The notes beneath the pieces are model-generated. The model worked only from the letters and a program-made list of their open reading frames with translations. It made no database searches and was not told the DNA's origin. This document shows, piece after piece, positions 1-9,144 of a DNA stretch of 64,000 nt. The position numbers and the translations under genes were made by a program. Each line of letters opens with the position of its first letter. Position 1 is the first letter of the stretch. The stretch lies in NCBI GenBank assembly GCA_947471745.1, contig CANJKZ010000955.1, positions 741,501 to 805,500 on the forward strand, given 5' to 3'. This stretch comes from Closterium sp. Naga37s-1. Taxonomy: Eukaryota > Streptophyta > Zygnematophyceae > Desmidiales > Closteriaceae.

Positions 1-244
1 GAAGTCTTTCAAGCATTTCTCCAGCCTGAACAAAGATGGATCTGCGACACGCAACAGTAGGGGGGCGACAAACCTGTTAGCGATCAAGAAAGAGTTTGAG
101 GTTTAAATGCTTTAGCAGGATGCGATGATCTGTGCATCAGCAGTAGTGATAGAGGGGTGGTCGAAATCAGCGTCTCACCTGCTCCGATAGTTGCTTGTAT
201 CTTTACAGCTTGTGGATGCGAGGGGAGTTCTCAGTTGTTGATTA
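1..244. other. Unassigned left edge, probable LINE sequence
   Basis: I recognise no gene here. It lies directly upstream of a LINE endonuclease start, so it may be the end of ORF1 or the inter-ORF spacer of the same non-LTR element. A TGA at 239-241 stands in frame just before the downstream ATG at 245. The minus-strand open frame that crosses this stretch has no recognisable content. Confidence 0.3.
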
Positions 245-418
245 ATGGATAAGGCCCACACAGTCACTTTCTGCGAGTTCAACATTAACGGACTCGGCGG
301 CCTGGAAAGACAAAAGTTGTGCAGAGAATGGATGAGGGAGAAAACAGACGTGGCAATAATCACAGACACCAGGATCCAAGCAGACCATAACTTCTGGACT
401 CAATTTAATACAAGTGCA
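245..418 (+). pseudogene. LINE ORF2 N-terminus (EEP endonuclease), truncated
   Basis: A short frame (58 codons before the LTR) opens with ATG at 245, after an in-frame TGA. It reads as the first strand of an endonuclease/exonuclease/phosphatase (APE-type) domain. The motif FNINGL near residue 13 is the usual Asn-bearing first motif of non-LTR retrotransposon endonucleases. It is followed by a KLCREW helix and then DVAIITDTRI, matching the second motif, where most LINEs have a Glu-Thr. The frame is cut at 418/419 by the 3' LTR of copia A, and the TAG at 422-424 belongs to the LTR. The rest of the endonuclease and the reverse transcriptase are absent from the window. Family assignment rests on motif spacing only; I cannot name the clade. 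Confidence 0.6.
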
Positions 419-550
419 TGTTAGAATACTGAACGAAAAATGAATGAACTAGCAAAGAGTTGGGTACAAGTACTAACCCTAATTGTGTTGTACCCCTTAT
501 GGGCTAACCCACTACAGCCTACACAATGTAAGCTAGATATGAGTTTGACA
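419..550 (-). repeat. 3' LTR of copia A (132 bp)
   Basis: It begins TGTTAGAATA and ends TTTGACA on the plus strand, so in element orientation it runs TGTCAAAC to TCTAACA. It shares the start, end and a central block with the LTRs of C, D and E. It is followed at 551 by the invariant polypurine block. Confidence 0.85.
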
Positions 551-575
551 CACCCCCATAGGCAAAGTGGGGGAG
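551..575 (-). promoter_or_regulatory. Polypurine tract block of copia A
   Basis: In element orientation this is a C-run, a nine-base loop and a G-run ending TGGGGGTG directly against the LTR. The same 25 nt occur beside the 3' LTRs of B, D, E and F. The G-run is the expected plus-strand primer for reverse transcription. Confidence 0.7.
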
Positions 576-780
576 AACAAGGGTCACAAGACCAGTCAAG
601 AAAAGCAAAGCAAACTCAGGGTGGATCACAAAGTCACCACACAATCCAAGCACAAGCAAAGGCCACAAGGCCAGTTCACATATAGAGTTATATAGAAGAG
701 AACAAACAGTACAGTGATCATACCCTAGCAAGTGTAAGCATGCAGGTATATATATATGTATATATCACAGTACAAGCAAG

Positions 781-2374
781 TCAAGCAGTGAGCAAGTGAG
801 GCAAAGTAGGCACAAGGCCTAGAACTGTACAGAAACGCTGATGATCACCAGACTGAAGTGCCTTGGTGAATATATCAGCAGTGTTGGCCCTAGTGGCCAC
901 GTAAGCAAGACGAAGTTGACCACGCTGCTGCAACTCTCGAGCAAGGAAGTAACGCAGAGCGATGTGCTTCGTTCTGTGCTCCAGTCTGTGCTCCTGGCAC
1001 AAGGCAATCATTGCCTTGTTTTCTACGTACAGAACTGGAGAAGAACGAGGCCGCTCTCCCAGGTCGGTCCGCAGGTAGGTCAGCCAATGTAGCTCCTGTG
1101 CAGCCATGGCCCCTGCGTAGATCTCAGCCTCACAACTGGAACTGAGAACAGAAGAAGAGCGGGTAGACCGCCAAGAAACAGAGCCAGAGCCAAGGCTGAA
1201 AGTGTAACATTGTGACAACCACTGCGTAGCCAAGTTGTCAACCCAAGAAGCGTCCTCATGGCCAGTGAGGACAACTGGACCCCATCCTCCAAGCACGAGC
1301 CCCATGCCCGACGTACTGCACAAGTAGCGCAACACCCTCTTAGCGGCCTCCCAGTGCTCTGGTCGGTGTCTCCCGGGCGCAACGTAGCGTGCCAGGATGC
1401 TAAGAGGGTAGGCAAGGTCAGGTCGAGTGCAGGTCATCAGGTACATGAGGTAGCCCACAAGCTCTGGAAATGGGCCACTCGGCTCTACGGACTCGTCCGA
1501 AGGTAGAGATGAGAGTGAGTGACTGGTAGGTGGAGGAGTGGACTGGGGCGAGGAGTACCGGAAGCCGAAGCGCTGAAGGACCTGGTGCACCATGTGTGAC
1601 TGAGTCAGGGTAATGGTGCGCCGTGCTCTGTCCCGGGTGATTTGCAAGCCAAGATAGCTGCGCAATTCACCCAAGTCAGTGCAAGTATGTCTCTTCTGCA
1701 GCTCCGACTTCACAAGGGCCAGTGCCTCAGTGTCAGTAGTGGCAAAGACCAAGTCGTCGACGTACACGGGGACATAGAACGGCGACAGCGAGGTGTCGGT
1801 GCGAAGAAAAAACGACGGGTCAGCAGTCGAAGGAGCGAACCCAAGAGCCGCAAGTGTAGTCCTCAGTGTGTCGTGCCACTCGCGAGGCGCCTGGAGAAGA
1901 CCGTAGACTGGCCGCCGGAGGCTCCACTGGGTACCTGCAGGAAACGACCCAGTGAAGCCAGGTGGGCGGCGCAGCCAGATCTCCTCGTGCAGGCTGCTCT
2001 GCAGAAAAGCTGTGCTGAAGTCCAGGGAGTGAAGCTTGTAGTCACGCTGAGCTGTGACGTGCAGCAACACCCGAAGAGTGGTCATCTTCGGGGTAGGGAA
2101 GAAGGTCTGGAAGAAGTCAACTCCCTATCGCTGGCTGAAGCCTCGTACAACGTAACGATCCTTGAAGGCAGGCGGAGAACCCGGCGGCCGCTTCACCCTG
2201 AAAATCCACATGCCATCGACTATGTTCGCCCCAGACGGGGGAACTGCGACGACGTAGGTGCCTGTGGACTTCCAGGATGCCATCTCTGCGTCCATGGCTG
2301 TCTGCCACTGATAGGATTAGGGACCCGTAATCGCCTCTGCGTAAGAACGCGGGGTCGGGATGTCTGGTGCATCC
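781..2374 (-). pseudogene. Copia A pol: RT and RNase H, with two stops
   Basis: Reading leftward, the frame covers the end of the integrase-RT linker (DAPDIPTPRSYAEAI), the RT N-terminus (MWIFRVKRPPGSPP), RT with the catalytic YVDD, and Ty1/copia RNase H ending at 781-783. A TAC-to-TAA change at 2317-2319 and a TAG at 2125-2127 break it; both lie in the same frame as the 434-codon stretch that starts at 2085. The RNase H keeps the DASW, EAEIYA and YVENKA motifs (most relatives have YVDNKA) and the C-terminal ADIFTKAL. Without its 5' half and with two nonsense codons it cannot make a polyprotein. Confidence 0.85.
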
Positions 2375-2504
2375 TGTCAAACTTATATTCCATAGTCTGT
2401 TTAGGCTGTAGTGGGGTAGTTCTTACAGGGTACAACACTTTTAGGTTTCCCATATGTACCCACCTGCTTTCTAGTTCCATCATTCATTCGCTCACATTCT
2501 CACA
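2375..2504 (+). repeat. 5' LTR of copia C (130 bp)
   Basis: Starts TGTCAAACTTATATTCC and ends CATTCTCACA. It is flanked on the left by broken copia A pol sequence and on the right by the primer binding site. The central block is shared with the LTRs of D and E but carries several substitutions. Confidence 0.85.
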
Positions 2505-2545
2505 TGGTATTCTGAGCAGGTTCCCTAGTGGGAACGTTTTTTAAG
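2505..2545 (+). promoter_or_regulatory. Primer binding site and leader hairpin of copia C
   Basis: TGGTATTCTGAGCAGG directly follows the LTR and resembles the tRNA-iMet complement typical of copia elements (TGGTATCAGAGC), with an interruption. The next bases, GTTCCCTAGTGGGAAC, are a 6-bp inverted repeat with a four-base loop. Equivalent hairpins follow the primer site in B, E and F. Confidence 0.65.
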
Positions 2546-2569
2546 GGCCCACCACTATACTTTTTTTTC

Positions 2570-3260
2570 CTGCCCTGCCCGAAGCGCACATCGCGCCTTC
2601 CCTGTCGCGGCCCCTAGCCCGTCGTGGCCCCTAGCCCGTCGCGGCCCCCAACAACTGGCGCGCCCCTGCCGGCCCCTGCTGACGCGCCCCTGCTTACGCG
2701 CCCCTGCCGGCCCTTGCTGACGCGCCCCTGCTGGCGCGCCCCTGCCGGCCCCTGCTGACGTGCCCCTGCGCGCCCCTGCTGACGCGCCCCTGCTGGCGCG
2801 CCCCTACCGGCCCCTGCTGACGCGCCCCTGCCGGCCCCTGCTGACGCGCCCCTACTGGCGCACCCCTGCCGACCCCTGCTAACGTGCCCCTGCTGGCGCG
2901 CCCCTGCCGGCCCCTGCTAACGCGCCCCTGCCGGCCCCTGCTGGCGCGCCCCTGCCGGCCCCTGCTGACGTGCCCCTGCTGACGCGCCCCTGCGCGCCCC
3001 TGCTGACGCGCCCCTGCTGGCGCGCCCCTGCCGGCCCCTGCTGACGCGCCCCTGCCGGCCCCTACTGACGCGCCCCTGCCGGCCCCTGCCGACGCGCCCC
3101 TGCCGGCCCCTGCCGACGCGCCCCTGCTGGCGCGCCCCTGCCGGCCCCTGCTGACGCGCCCCTGCCGGCCCCTGCTGGCGCGGCCCCTGCTGGCGCGCCC
3201 TCCTACTGGCGCGGCCCCTGCAGTCACTGCCCCCCCCCCCTGCCGTCGCCACCCCTGCAC
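2570..3260 (+). repeat. C-rich tandem-repeat leader of copia C
   Basis: Imperfect tandem repeats between the primer site and gag, with a main unit of about 24 bp built on CGCCCCTGCCGGCCCCTGCT and a shorter 14-bp variant. Unit lengths are not all multiples of three and the open frames across it read only low-complexity Gly-Arg-Ala, so I treat it as untranslated leader. From about 3270 to 3415 it passes into GCCGCGCCGCCCAG repeats and then a CTGCTACTG run just before the gag ATG. Confidence 0.8.
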
Positions 3261-3415
3261 CCGTCTCTGGTAAGCCGAGCCGCGCCGCCCAGCTGAGCCG
3301 CGCCGCCCAGCCGAGCCGCGCCGCCCAGCCGAGCCGTGCCGCCCTGCCGAGCCGCACTGCCTTGCACTGCCGTACTGCCTCTGCTACTACTGCTGCTACT
3401 GCTCCTACTGCTGCT

Positions 3416-5062
3416 ATGGCTAGTCCTACCGTTCTCACCTTTGATGCTGAGGGACGTGCAGTTGACTTTGACGTGTGGGTTGACGACCTACAGCTCTTTC
3501 TTCAGTGTGATTCTAGGGATGGGGTATCCCTTTTCGATCACACGTCCGGTGTTTCTACTGCTCCTGCTGCCACTGCTGACGGTACGGTTTCCTCGCAGTG
3601 GACCACTGGTGCCGCTGTTGCTCGTCTTGCTGTTCGTAGTCACCTGCCGCCTGCTGAGCGCGCGCATTTTGGCCAGTACAAGACTGCTCAGTCTTTGTAC
3701 GACGCTGTAGTTGCACGCTACTCCTCCCCTGCCACTGCTGCCCTCAGCCGCCTCATGCTGCCGTACCTTTTCCCGGACCTTGCCGCCTTTGCCACAGTCG
3801 CTAACCTGGTTGCTCACCTTCGCACTAGTGACGCCCGCTACCGCGCTGCCCTTCCCACTGAGTTTTGTGCCAAGAACCCCCCCCCCATGTACATCACCCT
3901 TTACTACCTAGTCACCCGCCTCCGTGACTCCCTTTCTTCAGTCAGGGACCACTTTCTCTCCCTTTGCCCCACCGAGCTGACTGTCGACCTACTAGAGGAG
4001 CGCCTTGCTGCAGCCGAGAAGAGTATCTTAGCTGTAGGTGCTTCTCGCGGCGACCGTCGCACCCCTTTCTTTGAGGGGTGTTCCCCTGTCCCCCTTCTCC
4101 CCTCTGTTGCTTCTACTGCTGCTGTTGACCTCGTTGGCACTGAGGAGGTCGGAGCTGCGTCTGCCCCTAGTGGGAGACGCCGCAACAGCAAGGGCAAGGG
4201 GAGCAAGGGTGGTGGAGGGGGCGGCGGGGGAAGCAGTGGAGGAGGTGGAGGAGGCGGAGGAGGTGGCGGTGGAGGTTGGGGTGGTACCGGGAGTGGGGGC
4301 GTCAGTGGCGGCGGTGGAGGTGGTGGCGGCAGTGGCGGAGGTGGTGGAGGCAGCGGCAGCGGTGGTGGAGGTGGCGGCGGCGGTGGTGCTGGTCGAGGTG
4401 CAGCCGCGCAGCGTGGAGGCTTTGGTGGCAGCCAGCGCCAGCAACAGCTGCGCTCCCGTGAGACCCCGTCGGTCCAGCAGCTTCGTGAGTGGTACGCTGG
4501 GCGTGGGAGGTCTGGGGGTGCAGGTCCCTGCACTTACGTTCTTCGCACCGGCAGTCGTCGTGGGGAAGCGTGTGGGCTGCCACACACTACGCAGCGCTGC
4601 TTCGGTCGCTTGACTGACGCCTGGCGTGCCCAGTTTCCTGACGCTGTTGAGCTCCCTCGCTGGCATGATCTGCTTCTGCAGAATGTGCCTATCTTTGATC
4701 TTGATTTCGATGCTATCCTTGCTGCCATGTATGCTTTTGCTGATAGTGCTGAGGGTGACTGTTACCTGAGTGTCCCGCCCGACCCGGGCATTGCGGCTGC
4801 TGCTCTAGGTGCTAGTGCGTCTGCTGCTCCAGGTGCTGGTGCGTCTGCTCTCTCTGGTACTGCACCTACTGAGGCCTTGCACACTTTCACACTTGACTCT
4901 GGTGCTTCGCGCTCTTTCTTTAGAGACAGCACCACACTCACGCCGCTCAGTCGGCCTGTTGCGGTCTCCCTTGCTGACCCCTCTGGGGGCCCAGTCCTTG
5001 CACACTCTTCCACGGTTCTACCGTGTCCTGCGGCCCCGTCGGGCTTGCTGTCGGGACTCCAC
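3416..5062 (+). pseudogene. Copia C gag and protease, cut by B
   Basis: I start the protein at the ATG at 3416 (MASPTVLTF), because F, B and E begin at the same residue; an upstream in-frame ATG at 3362 lies in leader repeats. Residues 1-250 are copia-type gag. A poly-Gly/Ser tract of about 80-90 residues follows. Then comes a zinc-knuckle-like motif with Cys372, Cys386, His390 and Cys395 (C-X13-C-X3-H-X4-C). The protease follows with LDSGASRSFF. The frame is open for 549 codons up to the point where copia B inserted (after Leu-His), and resumes in the same frame at 7735. It is broken only by that insertion, so gag was probably functional before it. Confidence 0.85.
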
Positions 5063-5188
5063 TGTGAAGAAACAGGAATGAGAATGACTAGGAAATGAGT
5101 TGGGTACAAATATGAAACCCTAGGAAACTGTACCCCATAGTGTCTACCCCACTACAGCCTAGACAGGCTATGTGATTAATGTTTGACA
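5063..5188 (-). repeat. 3' LTR of copia B (126 bp)
   Basis: TGTGAAGAAA to TTTGACA on the plus strand, identical to 7604-7729. TCCAC precedes it as the left target-site duplication. Confidence 0.95.
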
Positions 5189-5213
5189 CACCCCCATAGG
5201 CAAAGTGGGGGAG
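5189..5213 (-). promoter_or_regulatory. Polypurine tract block of copia B
   Basis: The same 25-nt block found beside every 3' LTR of this copia family, with C-run and G-run able to pair. The G-run abuts the LTR. Confidence 0.7.
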
Positions 5214-5394
5214 AACAAGGGGTCACAAGACCAGTCAAGCAAAGCAAAGCAAAGCAAGCTCAGGGTGGATCACAATGTCACCACACATTCCGAGCACAGG
5301 TTCAAAGGCCACAAGGCCAGTTCACATGCAGGATTATATATAAAAGGTAAACAAGCATGTGCAGGTATATGTATAGATCACAGTACAAGTAAAG

Positions 5395-5910
5395 TCAAGA
5401 GGTAAGCAAGTGAGGCCAAGTAGGCACAAGACCTAGCATAGTACAGAAGCGCTGATGATCACAAGGCTGAAGTGCCTTGGTGAAGATATCAGCAGTGTTG
5501 GCCTGAGAGGCCACGTAAGCAAGGCGTAGCTGACCACGCTGCTGCAGCTCACGAGCAAGGAAGTAGCGAAGAGCAATGTGCTTCGTTCTGTGCTCCAGTC
5601 TGTGCTCCCGACACAAGGCCAACATGGCCTTGTTGTCTACGTACAGAACTGGAGGAGAACGAGGCGGCTCTCCCAGGTCAGTCAGCAGGTAGGTGAGCCA
5701 GCGTAACTCCTGTGCAGCCATGGCCCCTGCGTAGATCTCAGCCTCACAGCTGGAGCTGAGAACAGAAGACGAGCAGGTAGACCGCCACGAAACAGAACCG
5801 GAACCAAGGCTGAAGGTGTAACCCTGTGACGACCGTTGAGTAGCCAGGTCGTCAACCCAAGACGCGTCTGCATGACCAGTGAGGACCACTGGACTCCGCC
5901 CTCCAAGCAC
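5395..5910 (-). pseudogene. Copia B RNase H
   Basis: Ty1/copia RNase H with DASW, EAEIYA, YVDNKA and the C-terminal ADIFTKAL, ending at 5395-5397. It is out of frame with the upstream RT because 25 nt present in A, D, E and F are missing at 5910/5911, between two copies of GCAC. The protein would therefore not be made as part of the upstream product. Confidence 0.85.
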
Positions 5911-6734
5911 AAGTAGCGCAACACCCTCTTCGCGGCAGCCATGTGCTCTGGTCGGTGTCTGCCAGGAGCAACAAAGCGTGCCAAGATGCTAAGAGGGTAT
6001 GCCATGTCAGGTCGAGTGCAGGTCATCAGGTACATGAGGCAGCCAACAAGCTCTGGGTACGGGCCACTTGGCTCTACGGACTCATCGGAAGGCAGAGCTG
6101 AGAGCGAGTGGCGAGTAGACAGAGGAGTGGCCTGAGGCGAGGAGTACTTGAAGTCGAAGCGCTGAAGGACCTGCTGCACCATGTGTGACTGAGTCAGGGT
6201 AATGGTGCGCCGTGCTCTGTCCCGGGTGATCTGCAAGCCAAGATAGCTGCGCAGTTCACCCAGGTCTGTGCACGTGTGTCTCTTCTGCAGCTCGGACTTC
6301 ACGTGGGCGAGTCCAGCAGTGTCAGCCGTAGCAAACACCAAGTCGTCGACGTACACGAGGATGTAGAACGGCGGCAGCAAAGTGTCGGTGCGAAGAAAGA
6401 GCGACGGGTCAGCAGTAGAAGGAGAAGAGTAGCGTGCAACTACAGCGTCGTACAGAGTCTTAGCACTCTTGTACTGACTAAAGTGCGCGCGCTCAGTAGA
6501 CGGTAGGTGACTACGCACAGCAAGGCGGGCAGCAGCAGCGCGCGTGGTCCACTGTGAGCGAACAGTACTATCAGCATCAGCAGCAGGGGCAGTAGAGGCG
6601 CCAGACGTGAGATCAAACAGTGAGAGACCATCCTTGCTATCGCACTGTAGGAAAAGCTGCAGATCATCTATCCAGACCTCAAAGTCGACCGCTCGACCCT
6701 CAGCATCGAAGGTAAGAACACTGGGACTAGCCAT
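5682..6734 (-). pseudogene. Copia B gag-RT fusion
   Basis: Starts at ATG 6734 with the family gag start (MASPSVLTF). After about 105 residues it jumps, at roughly 6411-6428, from gag (ARYSSP) straight into RT (STADPSLFLRTD). The join is in frame and lies where both parents read close to CCTTCTACTGCTGAC, a microhomology. RT keeps YVDD (6342-6353) but lacks its N-terminal fingers. After LRYLC the frame shifts at the 25-bp deletion and reads unrelated sequence to 5682. Gag-pre-integrase, protease and integrase are all gone. Confidence 0.85.
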
Positions 6735-6756
6735 GACAGTAGTAGTAGTAGGCTAG

Positions 6757-7560
6757 CAGCAGCAGCAGCAGCAGCAGCAGTGCGACTCGGCTAAGCGGCG
6801 CAGCTAGGCAGGGCAGCGCGGCTCGGCAGGGCGGGCCAGCTCGGCGGTGCTCTTACCAGGGGCGGGGCCGGGGCAGGGCTGGGGCAGGGCCGGGGCAGGG
6901 CTGCGACAGGTCCGGGGCAGAGCCGGGGCAGGGCCGGGGCAGGGTCAGGGCAGGGCCGGGACAGGGCCGGGGCAGGGCTGCGACAGGTCCGGGGCAGGGC
7001 CGGGGCAGGGCCGGGGCAGGGTCAGGGCAGGGCCAGGACAGGGCCGGGGCAGGGTCAGGGCAGGGCCAGGACAGGGCCGGGGCAGGGCCGCTACAGGGCC
7101 GGGGCAGGGCCGCGATAGGTCCGGGACAGGGCCGCGACAGGGCCGGAGAGGGGCCGCGACAGGGCCGGGGCAGGGCCGGGGCTGGGCCGCGACAGGACCG
7201 CGAAGGGGCGGCGACAGGGCCGAAGAGGGGCCGCGTCGGGGCCGCAAATGGGCCGCTACGGGCGAGGGGGCAGGACCGGGGCAGGGCCGGGGCGGGGCCG
7301 CGACGGGGCCGCAACGGGCGACGGGGCAGGGCCGGGGTAGCGCCGCGACAGGGCCGCGACGAGGCGGCGTCGGGCGACGGGGCAGGGCCGGGGCGGGGTC
7401 GCTAAGGGGGGGGGGGGGGGCGCGAAGGGGGGCCGCTAATGGGCTGCAAAGGGACCGCGTAGGGAAGGACAGGCCGCTAAGGGGCCGCGAAAGTCTAGGG
7501 CAGGGCAGAGCGCGAAGCGCGCTTCGGGCAGGTAGGAAAAAAAAAAATTTAACGGTGGGC
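6757..7560 (-). repeat. Tandem-repeat leader of copia B
   Basis: On the plus strand this shows (GCA)n at about 6757-6781, then runs of GGGGCAGGGCC and GGGGCCGCGACAGG. In element orientation it is C-rich, like the leaders of C, E and F, but the unit differs. Continuous open frames on both strands are low-complexity and look like by-products of the repeat. Confidence 0.75.
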
Positions 7561-7603
7561 CCTTAGGAAGGAACGGTCCCACTAGGGAACCCGCTCTATA
7601 CCA

Positions 7604-7729
7604 TGTGAAGAAACAGGAATGAGAATGACTAGGAAATGAGTTGGGTACAAATATGAAACCCTAGGAAACTGTACCCCATAGTGTCTACCCCACTACAGCC
7701 TAGACAGGCTATGTGATTAATGTTTGACA
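7604..7729 (-). repeat. 5' LTR of copia B (126 bp)
   Basis: Identical to 5063-5188. In element orientation it is followed by TGGTATAGAGCGGG, the degenerate tRNA-Met-like primer site, then a GTTCCC/GGGACC hairpin. TCCAC at 7730-7734 is the right target duplication. Confidence 0.95.
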
Positions 7730-7734
7730 TCCAC

Positions 7735-9128
7735 CTCCCCTCGTTCTCTACAAACTTGGTGAGTGGAGCTGACCTCCAGGACGCGTGGGTTGACCAGTTC
7801 ACCCCTGGAGGTCAGCGTGTGACCCACTGCACTTGCTCTCGGACGGGCCGCCACCTGGCCACGTTCACCCGTCGGCCAGGGTCGAGTCTGTACACACTGA
7901 CTACTGCGCCTCCTCCGGTCTCTGCGTCTGGTCAGGTAGCTGCGTCTAGTCAGGTGTTTGCTGCCGCGTCCAGGTCTAGTCCTACGTCTGCCCCCTGCTC
8001 GTGTCGTCCTCTGTCGCACGAGACTCTCCTTTGGCACCACCGCCTTGGTCACCCCTCCCTGCCTCGTCTTCGAGGTATGGCCTCCCGTGCCCTTGTCTCG
8101 GGTCTGCCCCGGTCCCTCCCTCCCCTTCCTCCGGGGCCTGCCCCCACCTGTGTTCCTTGTGTCGAGGGCCGGCAGCGCGCCGCTCCTCACTCCTCCTCGT
8201 TCCCTCCGACTGAGGCTCCTCTGCAGACTCTTCACATGGACGTGTGGGGCCCAGCCCGCGTCCGTGGACAGGGTCACGAGCGTTACTTCCTGCTGGTCGT
8301 CGACGACTACTCGCGTTACACCACAGTCTTCCCCTTGCGCAGCAAGGGTGAGGTCCCTGAGGTGTTGATCGACTGGATCCGCGGTGCTCGTCGCTAGCTC
8401 AGTGAGAGTTTCGGCTCAGACCTTCCTGTTCTGCATCTGCACTCAGACAGAGGTGGGGAGTTTTCCTCCGACCTCCTGAGGGCCTTCTGTTGTTCGGAGG
8501 GCATCCGCCAGACGTTCACGCTTCCAGCCTCCCCGCAGCAAAATGGGATTGCTGAGCGCCGCATTTGCATGGTCATGGACGTCGCTCGTACGTCCATGAT
8601 CCATGCGGCTGCTCCCCATTTTCTGTGGCCGTTCGCGGTTCAGTACGCTGCGCATCAGATCAACCTTCAGCCCCGTGTCTCCTTGCCGGAGACCACACCT
8701 ACTCTGCGGTGGATGGGGAAGTTTGGCGATGCGTCCGCGTTCCGTGTCTGGGGATCTCGAGCTTTTGTCCGCGATACTTCAGCGGACAAGCTATCCTCCC
8801 GTGCCGTTCCCTGTGTCTTCCTTGGCTTCCCTCCTGACGCACCTGGGTGGCAGTTCTTCCACCCCACCTCGCGTCGTGTTCTGTCCTCTCAGGACGTCAC
8901 GTTTGACGAGTCGGTGTCTTACTACCGTCTCTTTCCCTACCGCACTGCCTCTCTCCCCCCCCCGCCGCTCTTCCTAGCACCAGGTACTCCCCCGGTAGAC
9001 CCCCTCCCCGCCCAGGGTCCTGCCCCCTCAGGTGTGTCCCAGGTAGACCCTGCTGAGCCGGTCGAGGTAGCTGCCGACTCAGGTGCTACTAGGGGTGCTG
9101 AGCCTGCGGGTGCGGGGACTGGGGGTGC
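7735..9128 (+). pseudogene. Copia C integrase region, one nonsense codon
   Basis: Continues the C frame after B. It holds the end of protease, GAG-pre-integrase (LLWHHRLGHPSL, then PCVEGRQRAAPH), and the integrase core with HMDVWGP, HSDRGGEFSS and QQNGIAERR, the D, D and E motifs. CAG has become TAG at 8395-8397 (D and E keep Gln), splitting the integrase; the frame then stays open past 9128. Near the end it enters the Ala-Gly-rich linker between integrase and RT and is joined to D gag. RT and RNase H of C are absent. Confidence 0.85.
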
Positions 9129-9144
9129 TCCCTACCGCACTGCC
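9129..9144 (+). other. Templated filler at the C-D junction
   Basis: TCCCTACCGCACTGCC here repeats 8934-8949 of the same element exactly. To its left is C linker sequence; to its right D gag continues with ACTGCTGAC. The last bases CTGCC also fit the D gag sequence, so both joins may have used short homology. Confidence 0.7.

Larger units (their letters stand above)
419..2374 (-). mobile_element. Copia element A, 3' remnant
   Basis: This is the 3' part of a minus-strand Ty1/copia element: LTR 419-550, a polypurine tract, 3' untranslated sequence (576-780), and pol running leftward from 2374. Its 5' half is missing because copia C inserted at 2374/2375 inside the pol region, and a later deletion inside C/D removed whatever lay beyond. 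A interrupts the LINE at 418/419; its own target duplication cannot be checked because only one end survives. In-frame stops in pol mark it as older than B and F. Confidence 0.85.
5063..7729 (-). mobile_element. Copia element B, internally deleted, recent
   Basis: A complete LTR-to-LTR insertion of 2,667 bp in minus orientation. The 126-bp LTRs (5063-5188 and 7604-7729) are identical by eye. TCCAC at 5058-5062 is duplicated at 7730-7734, and D (about 10657) and E (about 35078) show the uninterrupted GGACTCCACCTCCC. Internally most of gag, all of protease and integrase, and the front of RT are missing, so it is non-autonomous and would need enzymes from a relative such as F, whose gag and RT it resembles most closely. 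Confidence 0.95.
2375..9128 (+). mobile_element. Copia element C, split by B and fused to D
   Basis: A plus-strand Ty1/copia element inserted in copia A. It has a 5' LTR (2375-2504), tRNA-Met-like primer site, repeat-rich leader, gag and protease up to 5062. It resumes after copia B at 7735 with GAG-pre-integrase and integrase up to 9128. There it is joined to element D gag, so its RT, RNase H and own 3' LTR are missing. The bases left of its LTR (CATCC) do not reappear after the D 3' LTR (CTTCG), so C and D are remnants of different insertions. Confidence 0.85.

Noticed and set aside
2580-3230. CRISPR-like regular repeats
   Set aside because: Repeats are head-to-tail with no unique spacers, lie in a copia leader, and the genome is eukaryotic.
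6847-7566. 239-codon Gly-Arg frame over the copia B leader
   Set aside because: It follows a GC-rich tandem repeat on the strand opposite to the element and is pure low complexity.
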